Shown piece by piece: positions 1 to 9,549 of a DNA stretch of 48,922 nt (position 1 is its first letter; every line of letters begins with the position of its first letter). The position numbers and the translations under genes were made by a program. The notes under the pieces were generated by a model, which saw only the letters and a list, made by a program, of their open reading frames with translations, was not told where the DNA came from and did no database searches. Origin of the DNA: an uncultured Faecalitalea sp. (GTDB lineage Bacteria; Bacillota_I; Bacilli_A; Erysipelotrichales; Erysipelotrichaceae); NCBI GenBank assembly GCA_946408025.1, contig CAMJQJ010000007.1:1-48922 (forward strand), written 5' to 3'.

Positions 1-804
1 ACAACAATTGGCAGTGCTCATATGGAAAATCTCGGAGGAAAGAAACAAATTGCTCAAGCAAAGTTGGAAATCTTAGAGAATCTAAAACCAGGTGGTCTTT
101 TCTTATATGACAAAGAAAGTCCGGAAATTCAGGAATGCCTGCTAGAAATGGACGTTGATCCATCCAAACGTTTGATTTCCTTTGGCTTTAAAGGAGATAT
201 TTCCGTTACTTCATCTATTGATTATACAGAAAATGGAATTGAGTTTTATTGTTCAAGTCTAGCTGATAAAATCACGTTACATGCACTTGGAGATTTTCAG
301 GCAAAAAATGCTTTACCATGCATTTATGTAGCATTGGATCAGGGAATCTCGAATTCGTCAATTTTAAAAGGATTAAAAGATTTAGAAATGACGAAGATGC
401 GTACAGCACTTTTAAAGATTCATGATGCCAAGATCATAGATGATACATATAAATCCAATCCAGAAAGTGCTAAAGCGGCAATCGATACCTTGATGAAAGT
501 ACAGGCGAAAAAACATATAGCCGTGTTGGCAGATATGTTAGATTTAGGCCCAAAAGAAAACGATCTGCATGCAATGATTGGACACTATGCAGTTGAAAAA
601 AATGTGGATATAGTCTATGCGACTGGTCCTTTAAGTAAATATACGATCGAAGCATGTACAAACATAGATTCTAAATGGTTTGAAGCAAAGGATGAAATCG
701 TTGAGGAATTAAAACATTTACTGAATGAAGATTGTGCAATCTTGATCAAGGGAAGTCGTGCAATGAATATGGATGAAATTGTAGATAAATTGAAGGAGAT
801 GTAA
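1..804 (+). CDS. murF: UDP-N-acetylmuramoyl-tripeptide--D-alanyl-D-alanine ligase (MurF), C-terminal part, 5' truncated by the window
   Basis: Frame is open from position 1 (TTIGSAHMENLGGKKQIAQAK), typical of the Mur ligase central domain; DDTYKSNPESAKAAIDTL resembles the MurF C-terminal domain. Confidence 0.9.
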   Translation, partial: TTIGSAHMENLGGKKQIAQAKLEILENLKPGGLFLYDKESPEIQECLLEMDVDPSKRLISFGFKGDISVTSSIDYTENGIEFYCSSLADKITLHALGDFQAKNALPCIYVALDQGISNSSILKGLKDLEMTKMRTALLKIHDAKIIDDTYKSNPESAKAAIDTLMKVQAKKHIAVLADMLDLGPKENDLHAMIGHYAVEKNVDIVYATGPLSKYTIEACTNIDSKWFEAKDEIVEELKHLLNEDCAILIKGSRAMNMDEIVDKLKEM

Positions 805-809
805 ATTAT

Positions 810-1853
810 ATGTTGAAATTAGGTGTTGTCTTTGGTGGACAGAGTAGTGAATATTCTGTTTCTTTACACTCTGTTGCTTCTTTTTTAAGACAGATTCATA
901 ATGAAAAATACGATATTACGATGATTGGCATTGACCAGAATGGGCAATTTTATGTTTATGATGGTTCGATTGATGATATAGAGCATGATCATTGGATTCC
1001 TCAGGCTACAAAAGCTGCGTGGGTTCATAAAGGAATCATGGCTTTGGATGGAAAAAATACAGTAAAAGAATTAGATTGTGTATTCCCGGTTTTACATGGA
1101 AAGAATGGGGAAGATGGTTGTGTACAGGGTTTATTGGAATTGATGAATATCCATTATGTTGGATGTGATGTTATGTCTAGTGCAATTTCCATGGATAAAG
1201 AAATCATGCATATTTTATGTGATGAAGCAAATATACCTTGCGCTGATTATGTTTGTTTAAAAGCAAATGAAGATAATCCTACTTTCGAAATGATCCAGGA
1301 AAAAATTTCACTACCTTGGATCGTAAAACCATGTAATGCGGGAAGCAGTTATGGTGTTCATAAAGTAGAGAATAAAGAAGAATTTGAAGAAGCTTGTAAA
1401 GATGCTTTCTTCTATGATGGTCGTGGTAAGATCCTAGTTGAAAAAGTAATTGAAGGCTTTGAGATTGGCTGTGCTGTTATGGGAAATGAAGAAGTATTTA
1501 CAGGTAGCTGTGATGAGATTCAGATTTCTGGAGGAATCTTTGATTTTGAAGGAAAATACGAAATGAAAGGGGCTGAAATCATCTGCCCTGCACGAATCGA
1601 TGAAGAAACTTTTACCAAGGCCAAAGAACTAGCAGCTAAAACATATAAAGCTATGAATTGTTGTGGAATGGCTCGGGTAGATATGTTTGTAACGTCTCAA
1701 AAAGATGTAATTTTAAATGAATTGAATACTATTCCGGGTTTTACAGCTACTTCACGTTATCCATCAATGATGAAAGCAGCTGGAATTGAATTTAGTGATT
1801 TAATTGATAAATTGATCGATCTAGCAATGCAAAGGACGATTTCAGCATGTTAA
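810..1853 (+). CDS. D-Ala-D-Ala/D-Ser ligase, VanG/VanC-like
   Basis: ATP-grasp ligase motifs EKVIEGFEIGCAV, GGIFDFEGKY, LNELNTIPGFTATSRYPSMMKAAG; the SRYPSMM form matches Van-type ligases. Confidence 0.9.
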   Translation: MLKLGVVFGGQSSEYSVSLHSVASFLRQIHNEKYDITMIGIDQNGQFYVYDGSIDDIEHDHWIPQATKAAWVHKGIMALDGKNTVKELDCVFPVLHGKNGEDGCVQGLLELMNIHYVGCDVMSSAISMDKEIMHILCDEANIPCADYVCLKANEDNPTFEMIQEKISLPWIVKPCNAGSSYGVHKVENKEEFEEACKDAFFYDGRGKILVEKVIEGFEIGCAVMGNEEVFTGSCDEIQISGGIFDFEGKYEMKGAEIICPARIDEETFTKAKELAAKTYKAMNCCGMARVDMFVTSQKDVILNELNTIPGFTATSRYPSMMKAAGIEFSDLIDKLIDLAMQRTISAC

Positions 1854-2995
1854 AGAGTTATAGCCGAGCTTGGTGTGAAATTGATTATAAAGCAATCGAT
1901 CATAATTTGGATGAAATTCAAAAACTGGTGGGAAAAACTAAGATCATGGGAATCGTTAAGGCCAATGCCTATGGTCATGGAGATGTGGCTTGTGCAAAGC
2001 AAATGGCTAAGTGGGGTGTTGATTTCTTTGCCGTTTCCAGCGTTGATGAAGCTTTGAATCTAAGAGAAAATGGAATTGATCAAGATATCTTGATTTTAGG
2101 ATATACACCTGCTGAACATTTTCATTACTTATTCGAAAAAAACATCGTACAGTCACTGGTCTCTTTTGAGTATGCTCAAAAATTAAATGCATTTGCCAAA
2201 GAGAACGATGTGAAGATTCGTTGTCATTGCAAGGTGGATACAGGAATGTGTAGAACTGGTATTATATACCAGGATCAAGATAAGCATATGGATCAGATTG
2301 TTGCGGAATATCGCCTATCAAATTTGAATATTGAAGGAATCTTTTCGCATTTTCCTGTTAGTGATGATCTTGGAAAAGATAGTCGTACATTTACCGAGAA
2401 TCAGATTCGATTGTTTAGAGAAGTTATTGACAATCTAAAAAAGGAAGGCATTGATTGTGGTATCAAGCATATTCAGAACAGTTATGGAATTTTAAATTAT
2501 ATGGATCTTGGTATGGATTATTGTCGTCCAGGTTTGTTGTATATGGGCGTTACAAGTGATGATCATGTTCCTATTCTTTCAAAACCAAACTTTATTCCAA
2601 TCATGTCGATCTATGCCAATGTTTCTTTGGTGAAATGGATCCAAGAGGGACAAAGTGTTAGCTATGGGCGTAATTTTATCGCCACAAAGCCAACTAAGGT
2701 AGCTACTATATCGATTGGATATGCAGATGGGATCCCTCGTCTATTAAGTAATCAGGGATTTGAGGTATTGATTCATGGAAAACGTTGCAAAGTAGTTGGA
2801 AATATATGCATGGATCAATGTATGGTTGATGTAACAGATGTAGAAAATGTAAAAGAAGGAGATATTTGTTGTTTTGTTGGTCAAATGGGGAATGAAAGAG
2901 TTACGATTGATACGATTAGTCGTTTAGCCAAGACCATCAATAATGAAACGATGAGCGCTGTTGCTGCTCGTGTGCCACGTTTAGAGAAGAGGTAG
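1847..2995 (+). CDS. Alanine/serine racemase, PLP-dependent, resembling the VanT racemase domain
   Basis: VKANAYGHG PLP-lysine motif; GIFSHFPVSDDL, HIQNSYGILNY and TINNETMS match the VanT C-terminal domain; overlaps the ligase gene by 7 nt. Confidence 0.9.
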   Translation: MLKSYSRAWCEIDYKAIDHNLDEIQKLVGKTKIMGIVKANAYGHGDVACAKQMAKWGVDFFAVSSVDEALNLRENGIDQDILILGYTPAEHFHYLFEKNIVQSLVSFEYAQKLNAFAKENDVKIRCHCKVDTGMCRTGIIYQDQDKHMDQIVAEYRLSNLNIEGIFSHFPVSDDLGKDSRTFTENQIRLFREVIDNLKKEGIDCGIKHIQNSYGILNYMDLGMDYCRPGLLYMGVTSDDHVPILSKPNFIPIMSIYANVSLVKWIQEGQSVSYGRNFIATKPTKVATISIGYADGIPRLLSNQGFEVLIHGKRCKVVGNICMDQCMVDVTDVENVKEGDICCFVGQMGNERVTIDTISRLAKTINNETMSAVAARVPRLEKR

Positions 2996-2998
2996 ATT

Positions 2999-4015
2999 AT
3001 GAAAGTAAAGAGAAAATATGCCGCAATTGATATTGCTAAATATGTTTCGGCATTATTGGTTGTATGCATTCATACATATCCGTTTTATGAAATTAGTGAA
3101 ACGTTTAATACGTTTTTTATGCAAACGATATGTCGAATTGCTGTACCATTTTTCTTTACGACTTCTGGTTTCTTCTTTTTTCGTAAATATGGCGATGATC
3201 CTGAAGAAAACACGAATAATCTGCGCAAATATATAATGCGCTTATTAAAGATTTATTTGATTTGGACCGTGATCTATCTTCCATATACAATATGGGATCA
3301 GTATCAGGCAGGGTTTAGTATTCTTGGTGTTTTCTCTTATATTCGAGATTTCTTCTTAAATGGAAGTTATTATCATCTATGGTTCTTACCAGCCTTGATG
3401 TTAGCAAGCGTGATCGTCTTCTATTTATATAAAGAAAAAGGTTTGATGTTTACCTTAAAGGTAAGCTTAGGTGCTTATTTTCTAGGTTATTTGATCAATG
3501 TTTATACACCAGTCTGGGAAAGCATTCCAGGAATTAACTTCTTGTTTGCGTTTTTTACAAAAACTTTAGTGACAGCACGAGATGGAATCTTCTTTGGGCC
3601 AATCTTTGTGGCTTTAGGGCTTTTGTTGGCGAAAACAGGACGTTTACCATCTAGAACAAGCCTAGGAGGCTTTGTAATTAGTTTTTTATTAGTGGTTGTG
3701 GAAGTGTTGATCTATAATATGACAGGCATATTGCGAGATTTAACGAGCATGTATTTGTTTTTGGTACCAGCAGTCTATTTCCTTGTAAATTGGTTGTTAA
3801 CAATCAAAATGCCATATAAACCAATTTATAGAGTATTAAGAAATGATTCGTTATTGATTTATACATCACATATTTTATTCGCAAAAATTTTATTGATATT
3901 GATGCCAAATGCACATATCGTTATTTATTTTTTGACAATTGCCCTAGCGCAGGCTTTTGCAAGTCTTGTGATGCATTATAAGGAAAGATTTCCTGTATTA
4001 GAAAATTTATTGTAG
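2999..4015 (+). CDS. Acyltransferase-3 family membrane protein, resembling the VanT N-terminal domain
   Basis: AIDIAKYVSALLVVCIHTYPF, NGSYYHLWFLPALM, TARDGIFFGPIFVALG; multiple TM segments; starts 3 nt after the racemase stop codon. Confidence 0.85.
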   Translation: MKVKRKYAAIDIAKYVSALLVVCIHTYPFYEISETFNTFFMQTICRIAVPFFFTTSGFFFFRKYGDDPEENTNNLRKYIMRLLKIYLIWTVIYLPYTIWDQYQAGFSILGVFSYIRDFFLNGSYYHLWFLPALMLASVIVFYLYKEKGLMFTLKVSLGAYFLGYLINVYTPVWESIPGINFLFAFFTKTLVTARDGIFFGPIFVALGLLLAKTGRLPSRTSLGGFVISFLLVVVEVLIYNMTGILRDLTSMYLFLVPAVYFLVNWLLTIKMPYKPIYRVLRNDSLLIYTSHILFAKILLILMPNAHIVIYFLTIALAQAFASLVMHYKERFPVLENLL

Positions 4016-4018
4016 CTT

Positions 4019-5608
4019 ATGATTAGAGTATTTCAAGTTAAATGTGCATTTGAAAATGAGATTGAAGCACAGTTGATTAAAAAACTGCATATAAAAAAAG
4101 AAGATCTTTTGGGGTATACAATACACCGCAGAAGTGTGGATGCCCGCCATCAAAAGGTCTTATTTTCTTATGTCATAGACTGCTCATTAAAAAATGAGAA
4201 AAAAGTTTTAAAGAACAAAGATGTTCAACCTTGTCCGGATGAAACATATCATTTTGTTTCTAGTGGTAGTCGTATAATGAATACAAGACCTGTAGTCGTA
4301 GGATTTGGTCCAGCTGGCATGTTTGCATCATTAATCCTAGCTGAAGCAGGATATCAACCTATTGTAATTGAGCGTGGTAGTATGGTTTCTATTCGAAAAC
4401 AGAAGGTAGATACTTTTTGGCAAACGGGAAAGCTGGATCCAGAATGCAATGTTCAGTTTGGTGAAGGTGGTGCCGGAGCTTTCTCAGACGGCAAATTAAC
4501 GACGCGTTCTAAAGATTCAAGAGCACGAAAAGTTTTAGAAGAATTAGTTGGATTTGGCGCTAAAGAAGATATTTTGATCGATGCTCATCCACATATTGGA
4601 ACAGATGACTTTTTGAAGATCATTGAAAATTGTCGTAAAAAGATCATTGATCTCGGAGGAATGTTTTATTTTGATTCATGTTTAAAAGATATAAAAACAA
4701 AACAGAATAAATTGGTAGAAATTAAGATCAACCATACATGGATTCCATGTGAAAATATGATCTTAACAATTGGACATAGTGCAACTGACACGATACGAAT
4801 GTTACATCAAAATAGAGTCATGATGGAAAATAAACCATATGCGATTGGAGTTCGTATCGAACATAAACAAGAATACATAAACCGAGCAATGTTAAAAGAC
4901 TATGCTACGGATCCTAGATTGATTCCAGCAAGGTATCAGCTAACACATACAGCTTCCAATAATAAAGGTGTCTATACATTTTGTATGTGTCCAGGTGGGT
5001 ATGTCATTCCTTCCAGTAGTTCTAAAGAAAAACTTGTGGTCAATGGAATGAGCTATGCATCAAGAAGTGGAGAGAATGCTAATAGTGCTTTATTAGTACA
5101 GGTCAATGAAGAAGATTATGGAAGTGAACTTTTTGCCGGACTAAAGTATCAGGAAGACTTGGAAGAAAAAGCGTATCATATGGCCGGTGATTATAAAGTG
5201 TGTTTGCAATTGGCAAAAGATTATTTAGAGAATAAGGTTTCATCTGGTTTGGATGATGTAAAACCAACTTATGCCTTGGGATATCGATTCGTTAATTTAA
5301 ATGAATTATTTGATCCAGCAATCAATCAGGCGTTACATGAAGCCTTGATTGCCTTTGAAAAACGCGTGCCTGGGTTTGTAAGTGAAGGGGCTTTATTAAG
5401 TGCTGTTGAATCAAGAAGTAGTTCTAGTGTTCGAATTATTCGTGATCATGATCTTAAATCTAACATTCAAGGAATCTATCCTGGAGGTGAAGGAGCTGGA
5501 TATGCCGGTGGCATTATGACAAGTGCTATCGATGGAATAAAATGCGCAGAAAGTATTATTTGCCAATATCAAAAACATGATACAATGAAGCAGAAAATGG
5601 AGGGATGA
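4019..5608 (+). CDS. FAD-dependent dehydrogenase (COG2509-like)
   Basis: PVVVGFGPAGMFASLILAEAGYQPIVIERG FAD-binding motif; QFGEGGAGAFSDGKLTTR. Confidence 0.85.
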   Translation: MIRVFQVKCAFENEIEAQLIKKLHIKKEDLLGYTIHRRSVDARHQKVLFSYVIDCSLKNEKKVLKNKDVQPCPDETYHFVSSGSRIMNTRPVVVGFGPAGMFASLILAEAGYQPIVIERGSMVSIRKQKVDTFWQTGKLDPECNVQFGEGGAGAFSDGKLTTRSKDSRARKVLEELVGFGAKEDILIDAHPHIGTDDFLKIIENCRKKIIDLGGMFYFDSCLKDIKTKQNKLVEIKINHTWIPCENMILTIGHSATDTIRMLHQNRVMMENKPYAIGVRIEHKQEYINRAMLKDYATDPRLIPARYQLTHTASNNKGVYTFCMCPGGYVIPSSSSKEKLVVNGMSYASRSGENANSALLVQVNEEDYGSELFAGLKYQEDLEEKAYHMAGDYKVCLQLAKDYLENKVSSGLDDVKPTYALGYRFVNLNELFDPAINQALHEALIAFEKRVPGFVSEGALLSAVESRSSSSVRIIRDHDLKSNIQGIYPGGEGAGYAGGIMTSAIDGIKCAESIICQYQKHDTMKQKMEG

Positions 5609-5609
5609 G

Positions 5610-6134
5610 ATGGCTTTATTAAAACCGAAATACTATGTTTCCAGTTTTGAACATATGTCGATAGAGCGTTTAAAACAACAGGGAATCAAGCTATTATTAT
5701 GTGATATTGATAATACATTGGTTTCTTATGATGAAAAACATCCAAGTCCTTCTGTCGTTGCGTTCATTGATCGAGTGAAAAGTTCTGGAATCGAAGTTGC
5801 GCTTTGTTCTAATGCAACCAAAGAAAGGGCAACACGATTTTCTAAAGATCTAAATGTGTCTACAACTTATTACTTTTCTATGAAACCATTGCCGAAAAAT
5901 TTTATTCGAGCAATGAAAAAACATAATTTAAAAGCCAATCAGGTTGCCATTATCGGGGATCAGATGTTTACAGACATATTAGGTGGAAATCTTGCAGGAC
6001 TTTATACGATATTGACTGCGCCAATCGCAGTGAAAGATAGAGGCGTTACGAAAATCAATCGTTTCTTTGAAAATATTGTATATAAAGTATTAGAGCATAA
6101 AGGAGATTTTAAGAGAGGTGAATTCGATGACTAA
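5610..6134 (+). CDS. yqeG: YqeG family HAD-IIIA phosphatase
   Basis: LLCDIDNTLV, ALCSNATKERATRF, IGDQMFTDILGGN; next to yqeH. Confidence 0.9.
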   Translation: MALLKPKYYVSSFEHMSIERLKQQGIKLLLCDIDNTLVSYDEKHPSPSVVAFIDRVKSSGIEVALCSNATKERATRFSKDLNVSTTYYFSMKPLPKNFIRAMKKHNLKANQVAIIGDQMFTDILGGNLAGLYTILTAPIAVKDRGVTKINRFFENIVYKVLEHKGDFKRGEFDD

Positions 6135-7206
6135 ATATTGTAAAGGGTGTGGCGCAAAGCTGCAAAATGATGATAAAGATGCAATCGGATATGTTCCTAC
6201 ATTGGATGCATCGTATTGTGAAAGATGTTTTCGAATTCGTCATTATGGAGATGTTACAATTTCCATGGCACAGAAAATCGAATCCAATCAAACGCTAGAT
6301 AAGATTGCCAAAGTCAAGGGAGTGATCTTTTGGGTGGTCGATCTTTTTGCATTTGAATCAAACATGATTTCTCGCTTGAATCAAAAATTGGACACCGATG
6401 AAATTGTCCTTGTCTTAACTAAACGTGATGTTCTCCCTAAAACATTAAGTGATAAAAAAATTCTAGAATTTGTCAATCGCCGTTTAGATGAAGAAGGTAT
6501 CAAAGTAAAAGATATCGTGATTTGTGGATATCTTTTAAAACATAATGAACAGTCAAAGGCATGCATTGATGAAATCTATTCCAAGATACAAATGTATCGT
6601 AAAGGAAGAGATATTGTCTTTATGGGAGTTGCCAATGCAGGGAAATCAACAATCTTAAATCAATTGCTGGCTATGGAAGATCTAACGACATCTAGACATC
6701 CTGGTACAACATTGGACCTTGTGCCAATTGAACAAGATGGATATACGATTTATGATACCCCGGGGATTGAGAATCATCATAGTGTATTGACTTTTTTGAA
6801 TTCAAAAGATCTAAAAATGGTTATTCCAACCAAACCTATCAAGCCTTTTGTTTCTCAGATTTATGAAGATCAATCTTTTGCGGCAGCTGGGCTTGCAAGG
6901 TTGGATATCGTAGTAAAAGGAAAAGCCAGTGTAGTAGGATATTTCTCCCGTTCTTTATCAATTCATAGAGGAAAATTGGAAAATGCGGATAATCTTTGGA
7001 ACAAACATTTAAATGAAATGCTGGTTCCTTGCCTTGATACTTCTATGTTGACAATGCATACATTTCAGGCGCCAAAAGTAACAAATGAAAAATTGGATGT
7101 CGTGATTCATGGGCTTGGATGGTTTTGCATAAGTGGGCAGATTCAAGATGTTTATGTTCGTGTTCATAAAGGCATCAATGTTACATTCAGAAAGGCGATG
7201 ATCTAA
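6127..7206 (+). CDS. yqeH: Ribosome biogenesis GTPase YqeH
   Basis: Zn finger CKGCGAK..CERC, circularly permuted GTPase motifs (GVANAGKSTILNQL, DTPGIE); ATG 6127 preferred over the GTG at 6118. Confidence 0.9.
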   Translation: MTKYCKGCGAKLQNDDKDAIGYVPTLDASYCERCFRIRHYGDVTISMAQKIESNQTLDKIAKVKGVIFWVVDLFAFESNMISRLNQKLDTDEIVLVLTKRDVLPKTLSDKKILEFVNRRLDEEGIKVKDIVICGYLLKHNEQSKACIDEIYSKIQMYRKGRDIVFMGVANAGKSTILNQLLAMEDLTTSRHPGTTLDLVPIEQDGYTIYDTPGIENHHSVLTFLNSKDLKMVIPTKPIKPFVSQIYEDQSFAAAGLARLDIVVKGKASVVGYFSRSLSIHRGKLENADNLWNKHLNEMLVPCLDTSMLTMHTFQAPKVTNEKLDVVIHGLGWFCISGQIQDVYVRVHKGINVTFRKAMI

Positions 7207-7496
7207 TGTTAAATAATAAAGATAAAAAATATTTACGAAAATTAAGCATGTCATATAGACCTCTTTTCCAAATTGGAAAAGATGGAATCAGCTATAATTT
7301 GATTAAAACAATAAGTGATTCTTTAGAAGCTCATGAGCTTGTCAAATGCAATTTGTTGCAGACATGTCCAATTGATACAAGAGAAGCGGCTATTGAGTGT
7401 GCCAGTAATACACATAGTGAGATCGTACATATTGTAGGACATACATTTGTATTGTATCGTCGCTCTAAAGAAAACAAGCTGGGGCTTAAAAAATGA
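7206..7496 (+). CDS. yhbY: YhbY family RNA-binding protein
   Basis: CRM domain (LRKLSMSYRPLFQIGKDGIS); yqeGH-yhbY-nadD context. Confidence 0.88.
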   Translation: MLNNKDKKYLRKLSMSYRPLFQIGKDGISYNLIKTISDSLEAHELVKCNLLQTCPIDTREAAIECASNTHSEIVHIVGHTFVLYRRSKENKLGLKK

Positions 7497-8509
7497 GGAT
7501 TGCGATCATAGGAGGGTCTTTTGATCCAATTCATTATGGTCATATCCATATGGGGCTGGAGTCAATTAAACAATTGAAGGTGGATGAAGTCTGGTTCATG
7601 CCTACAAAGATTACACCACTAAAAGATCGTGAATTGACCAGTGTTGAAGATCGTGTATCTATGATCAAGCTCGCAATTGAACCATACGCTAATTTCAAGC
7701 TTTGTACACTGGAATTAGAGCGTGAAGAGAAAAGTTATACGATCGACACATTAAGAGAGTTAAAGAAACGATATGCACATGAATTCTATTGGATCATTGG
7801 AAATGACCAACTTGAACAGTTTGATCGTTGGAAAGATCCAGAAAAACTAGTTAAAATGGCTCAGTTTATTTGCTTTGATCGAGATCATATGTTGACAAAG
7901 ACATCTTATGATATCAAAAGATTACATATGGAATGCATGCCGGTCTCTAGTTCTGAGATTCGTATGGGAAATAAATTGAATTATTTACCATTGAAGGTTT
8001 TAGATTATATATATGCGAACAGGTTATATGTTAAAGATTTTATAGCCAGTCGTGTACCTGAACATCGTTATAAGCATTCGCTATCTGTTGCCAAACTTTG
8101 TGAAGAGTTTGCCCAAAATAATGGCTTGGATATCAATGTGGCATATTATGTTGGCTTGTTTCACGATGTTTGTAAGGCGATGCCTAAAGATCGAATGTTA
8201 TGCTGGATCAAGGCTATTTGTCCAGAAAATGAAAAATATGCACCTCCGGTTTGGCATGGTTTTGTAGGGGCAGAAGTTGTAGATCGTATCTTTTATATCA
8301 AAGACTGGCGCATCAAAAACGCTATTTATCATCATGTGCTTGGAACAAGTAAAGATCCATACGCGATGGCAGTTTTTTGTGCAGACAAATTAGATCCGTT
8401 AAGAGATTATGATACTAGTAAAGGTATCCAGCTTTGTAACCAAGATCTATATAAAGGCTTTTTAAAGGTAAAAGAAGATAATGAGCGATATCTTAAGAAA
8501 GGAAAATAA
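7493..8509 (+). CDS. nadD: Fused NadD (nicotinate-nucleotide adenylyltransferase) and YqeK-like HD hydrolase
   Basis: N-terminal GGSFDPIHYGHIHM and SSSEIRMG; C-terminal HRYKHSLSVAKLCEEF..GLFHDVCKAMP HD domain in one frame. Confidence 0.9.
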   Translation: MRIAIIGGSFDPIHYGHIHMGLESIKQLKVDEVWFMPTKITPLKDRELTSVEDRVSMIKLAIEPYANFKLCTLELEREEKSYTIDTLRELKKRYAHEFYWIIGNDQLEQFDRWKDPEKLVKMAQFICFDRDHMLTKTSYDIKRLHMECMPVSSSEIRMGNKLNYLPLKVLDYIYANRLYVKDFIASRVPEHRYKHSLSVAKLCEEFAQNNGLDINVAYYVGLFHDVCKAMPKDRMLCWIKAICPENEKYAPPVWHGFVGAEVVDRIFYIKDWRIKNAIYHHVLGTSKDPYAMAVFCADKLDPLRDYDTSKGIQLCNQDLYKGFLKVKEDNERYLKKGK

Positions 8510-8510
8510 A

Positions 8511-8849
8511 GTGGAATTTAAAGAAATCGTATTAAAGGCAATTAGTGAGAAAAAGGGATTTGACATTAAAGAATATGATACGCGTAGCTTAACTCCATTT
8601 ATGGATAGCATGATCGTTGTAAGTACAACTAATATTCGTCAAAATAATGCGATAGCACAGAATATCAAGGATCGTTTAAAGGAAAATGGATTTGATGGTA
8701 CGATTCGTATCGAAGGAAATGCCGATTCAAAATGGCTTTTGATTGATCTAAAAGAAATTGTAGTACAGTTGTTTGTCAAGGATGAAAGGCAGGTGTATCA
8801 GCTGGATCGTTTGTATCGAGATGTTCCAGTAATTGAATATGATTTATGA
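8511..8849 (+). CDS. rsfS: Ribosome silencing factor RsfS
   Basis: DIKEYDTRSLTPFMDSMIVVS, WLLIDLKEIVVQLF; GTG start at 8511 behind AGGAAAATAAA. Confidence 0.9.
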   Translation: MEFKEIVLKAISEKKGFDIKEYDTRSLTPFMDSMIVVSTTNIRQNNAIAQNIKDRLKENGFDGTIRIEGNADSKWLLIDLKEIVVQLFVKDERQVYQLDRLYRDVPVIEYDL

Positions 8850-9540
8850 TACATTAGCGCAATATTATGATGCTTTAGTAAAAGATGAAGAGGCATCCAG
8901 AATGTGGGTGAATTGGATCGAATCCAAATGTAGCCCTTGCGATGTGCTTGAACTAGCCTGTGGCAGTGGAGAAATTACCGAAATGCTGGTACAGGATGGT
9001 TTTGATGTTTCTGCTCTTGATCTTTCTGATGAAATGATTGAACAGGCAAAACAAAAAGATACAGGCAACAAGATTCATTTTTATTGTCAGGATATGAAAG
9101 ATTTATCCAATTTTTCTAAATTTAGTGCAATCTTTTGTCTTTGTGACAGCTTTAATTACCTACTTGAAAAAGAAGAAGTTTCTAAATTTTTTAAAGAGGT
9201 CTCTGACCATTTAAAAAAACAAGGATATTTTTTCTTTGATACCCATTCGCTCGATCGCCTGGAAGAGTTTGAAGATGAGTTTAATGAAACAGGTTCTTTT
9301 GAAGACTGCGATTATCAATGGTCAATCATGAGTGAAGATGATCTAATCTATCAAGATTTTGCGTTTTATTTTCAGGAAGGACATGTTGTTCAAGAACATC
9401 ATATTCAAAGGGTGTATGATCCAGTCTGGCTAGAAAAAGAATTATCAAAACACTTTAATATTCTTTCTGTTAAAACAGATTTTGATCTTGAAGGAATTCA
9501 GGAAGGCGAAAAGTATTTTTATATTTGTCAAAAGAAATAA
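8833..9540 (+). CDS. Class I SAM-dependent methyltransferase
   Basis: VLELACGSGEITEMLVQDGFDVSALDLSDEMI. Confidence 0.88.
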   Translation: MNMIYDTLAQYYDALVKDEEASRMWVNWIESKCSPCDVLELACGSGEITEMLVQDGFDVSALDLSDEMIEQAKQKDTGNKIHFYCQDMKDLSNFSKFSAIFCLCDSFNYLLEKEEVSKFFKEVSDHLKKQGYFFFDTHSLDRLEEFEDEFNETGSFEDCDYQWSIMSEDDLIYQDFAFYFQEGHVVQEHHIQRVYDPVWLEKELSKHFNILSVKTDFDLEGIQEGEKYFYICQKK

Positions 9541-9549
9541 GGGATATAT

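Noticed and set aside
470-661. Many 60-100 aa ORFs opposite or out of frame within strong genes (e.g. 470..661, 2007..2192, 11779..12057, 30867..31178, 46252..46473)
   Set aside because: Overlap well-supported genes, no domains, no RBS; chance ORFs
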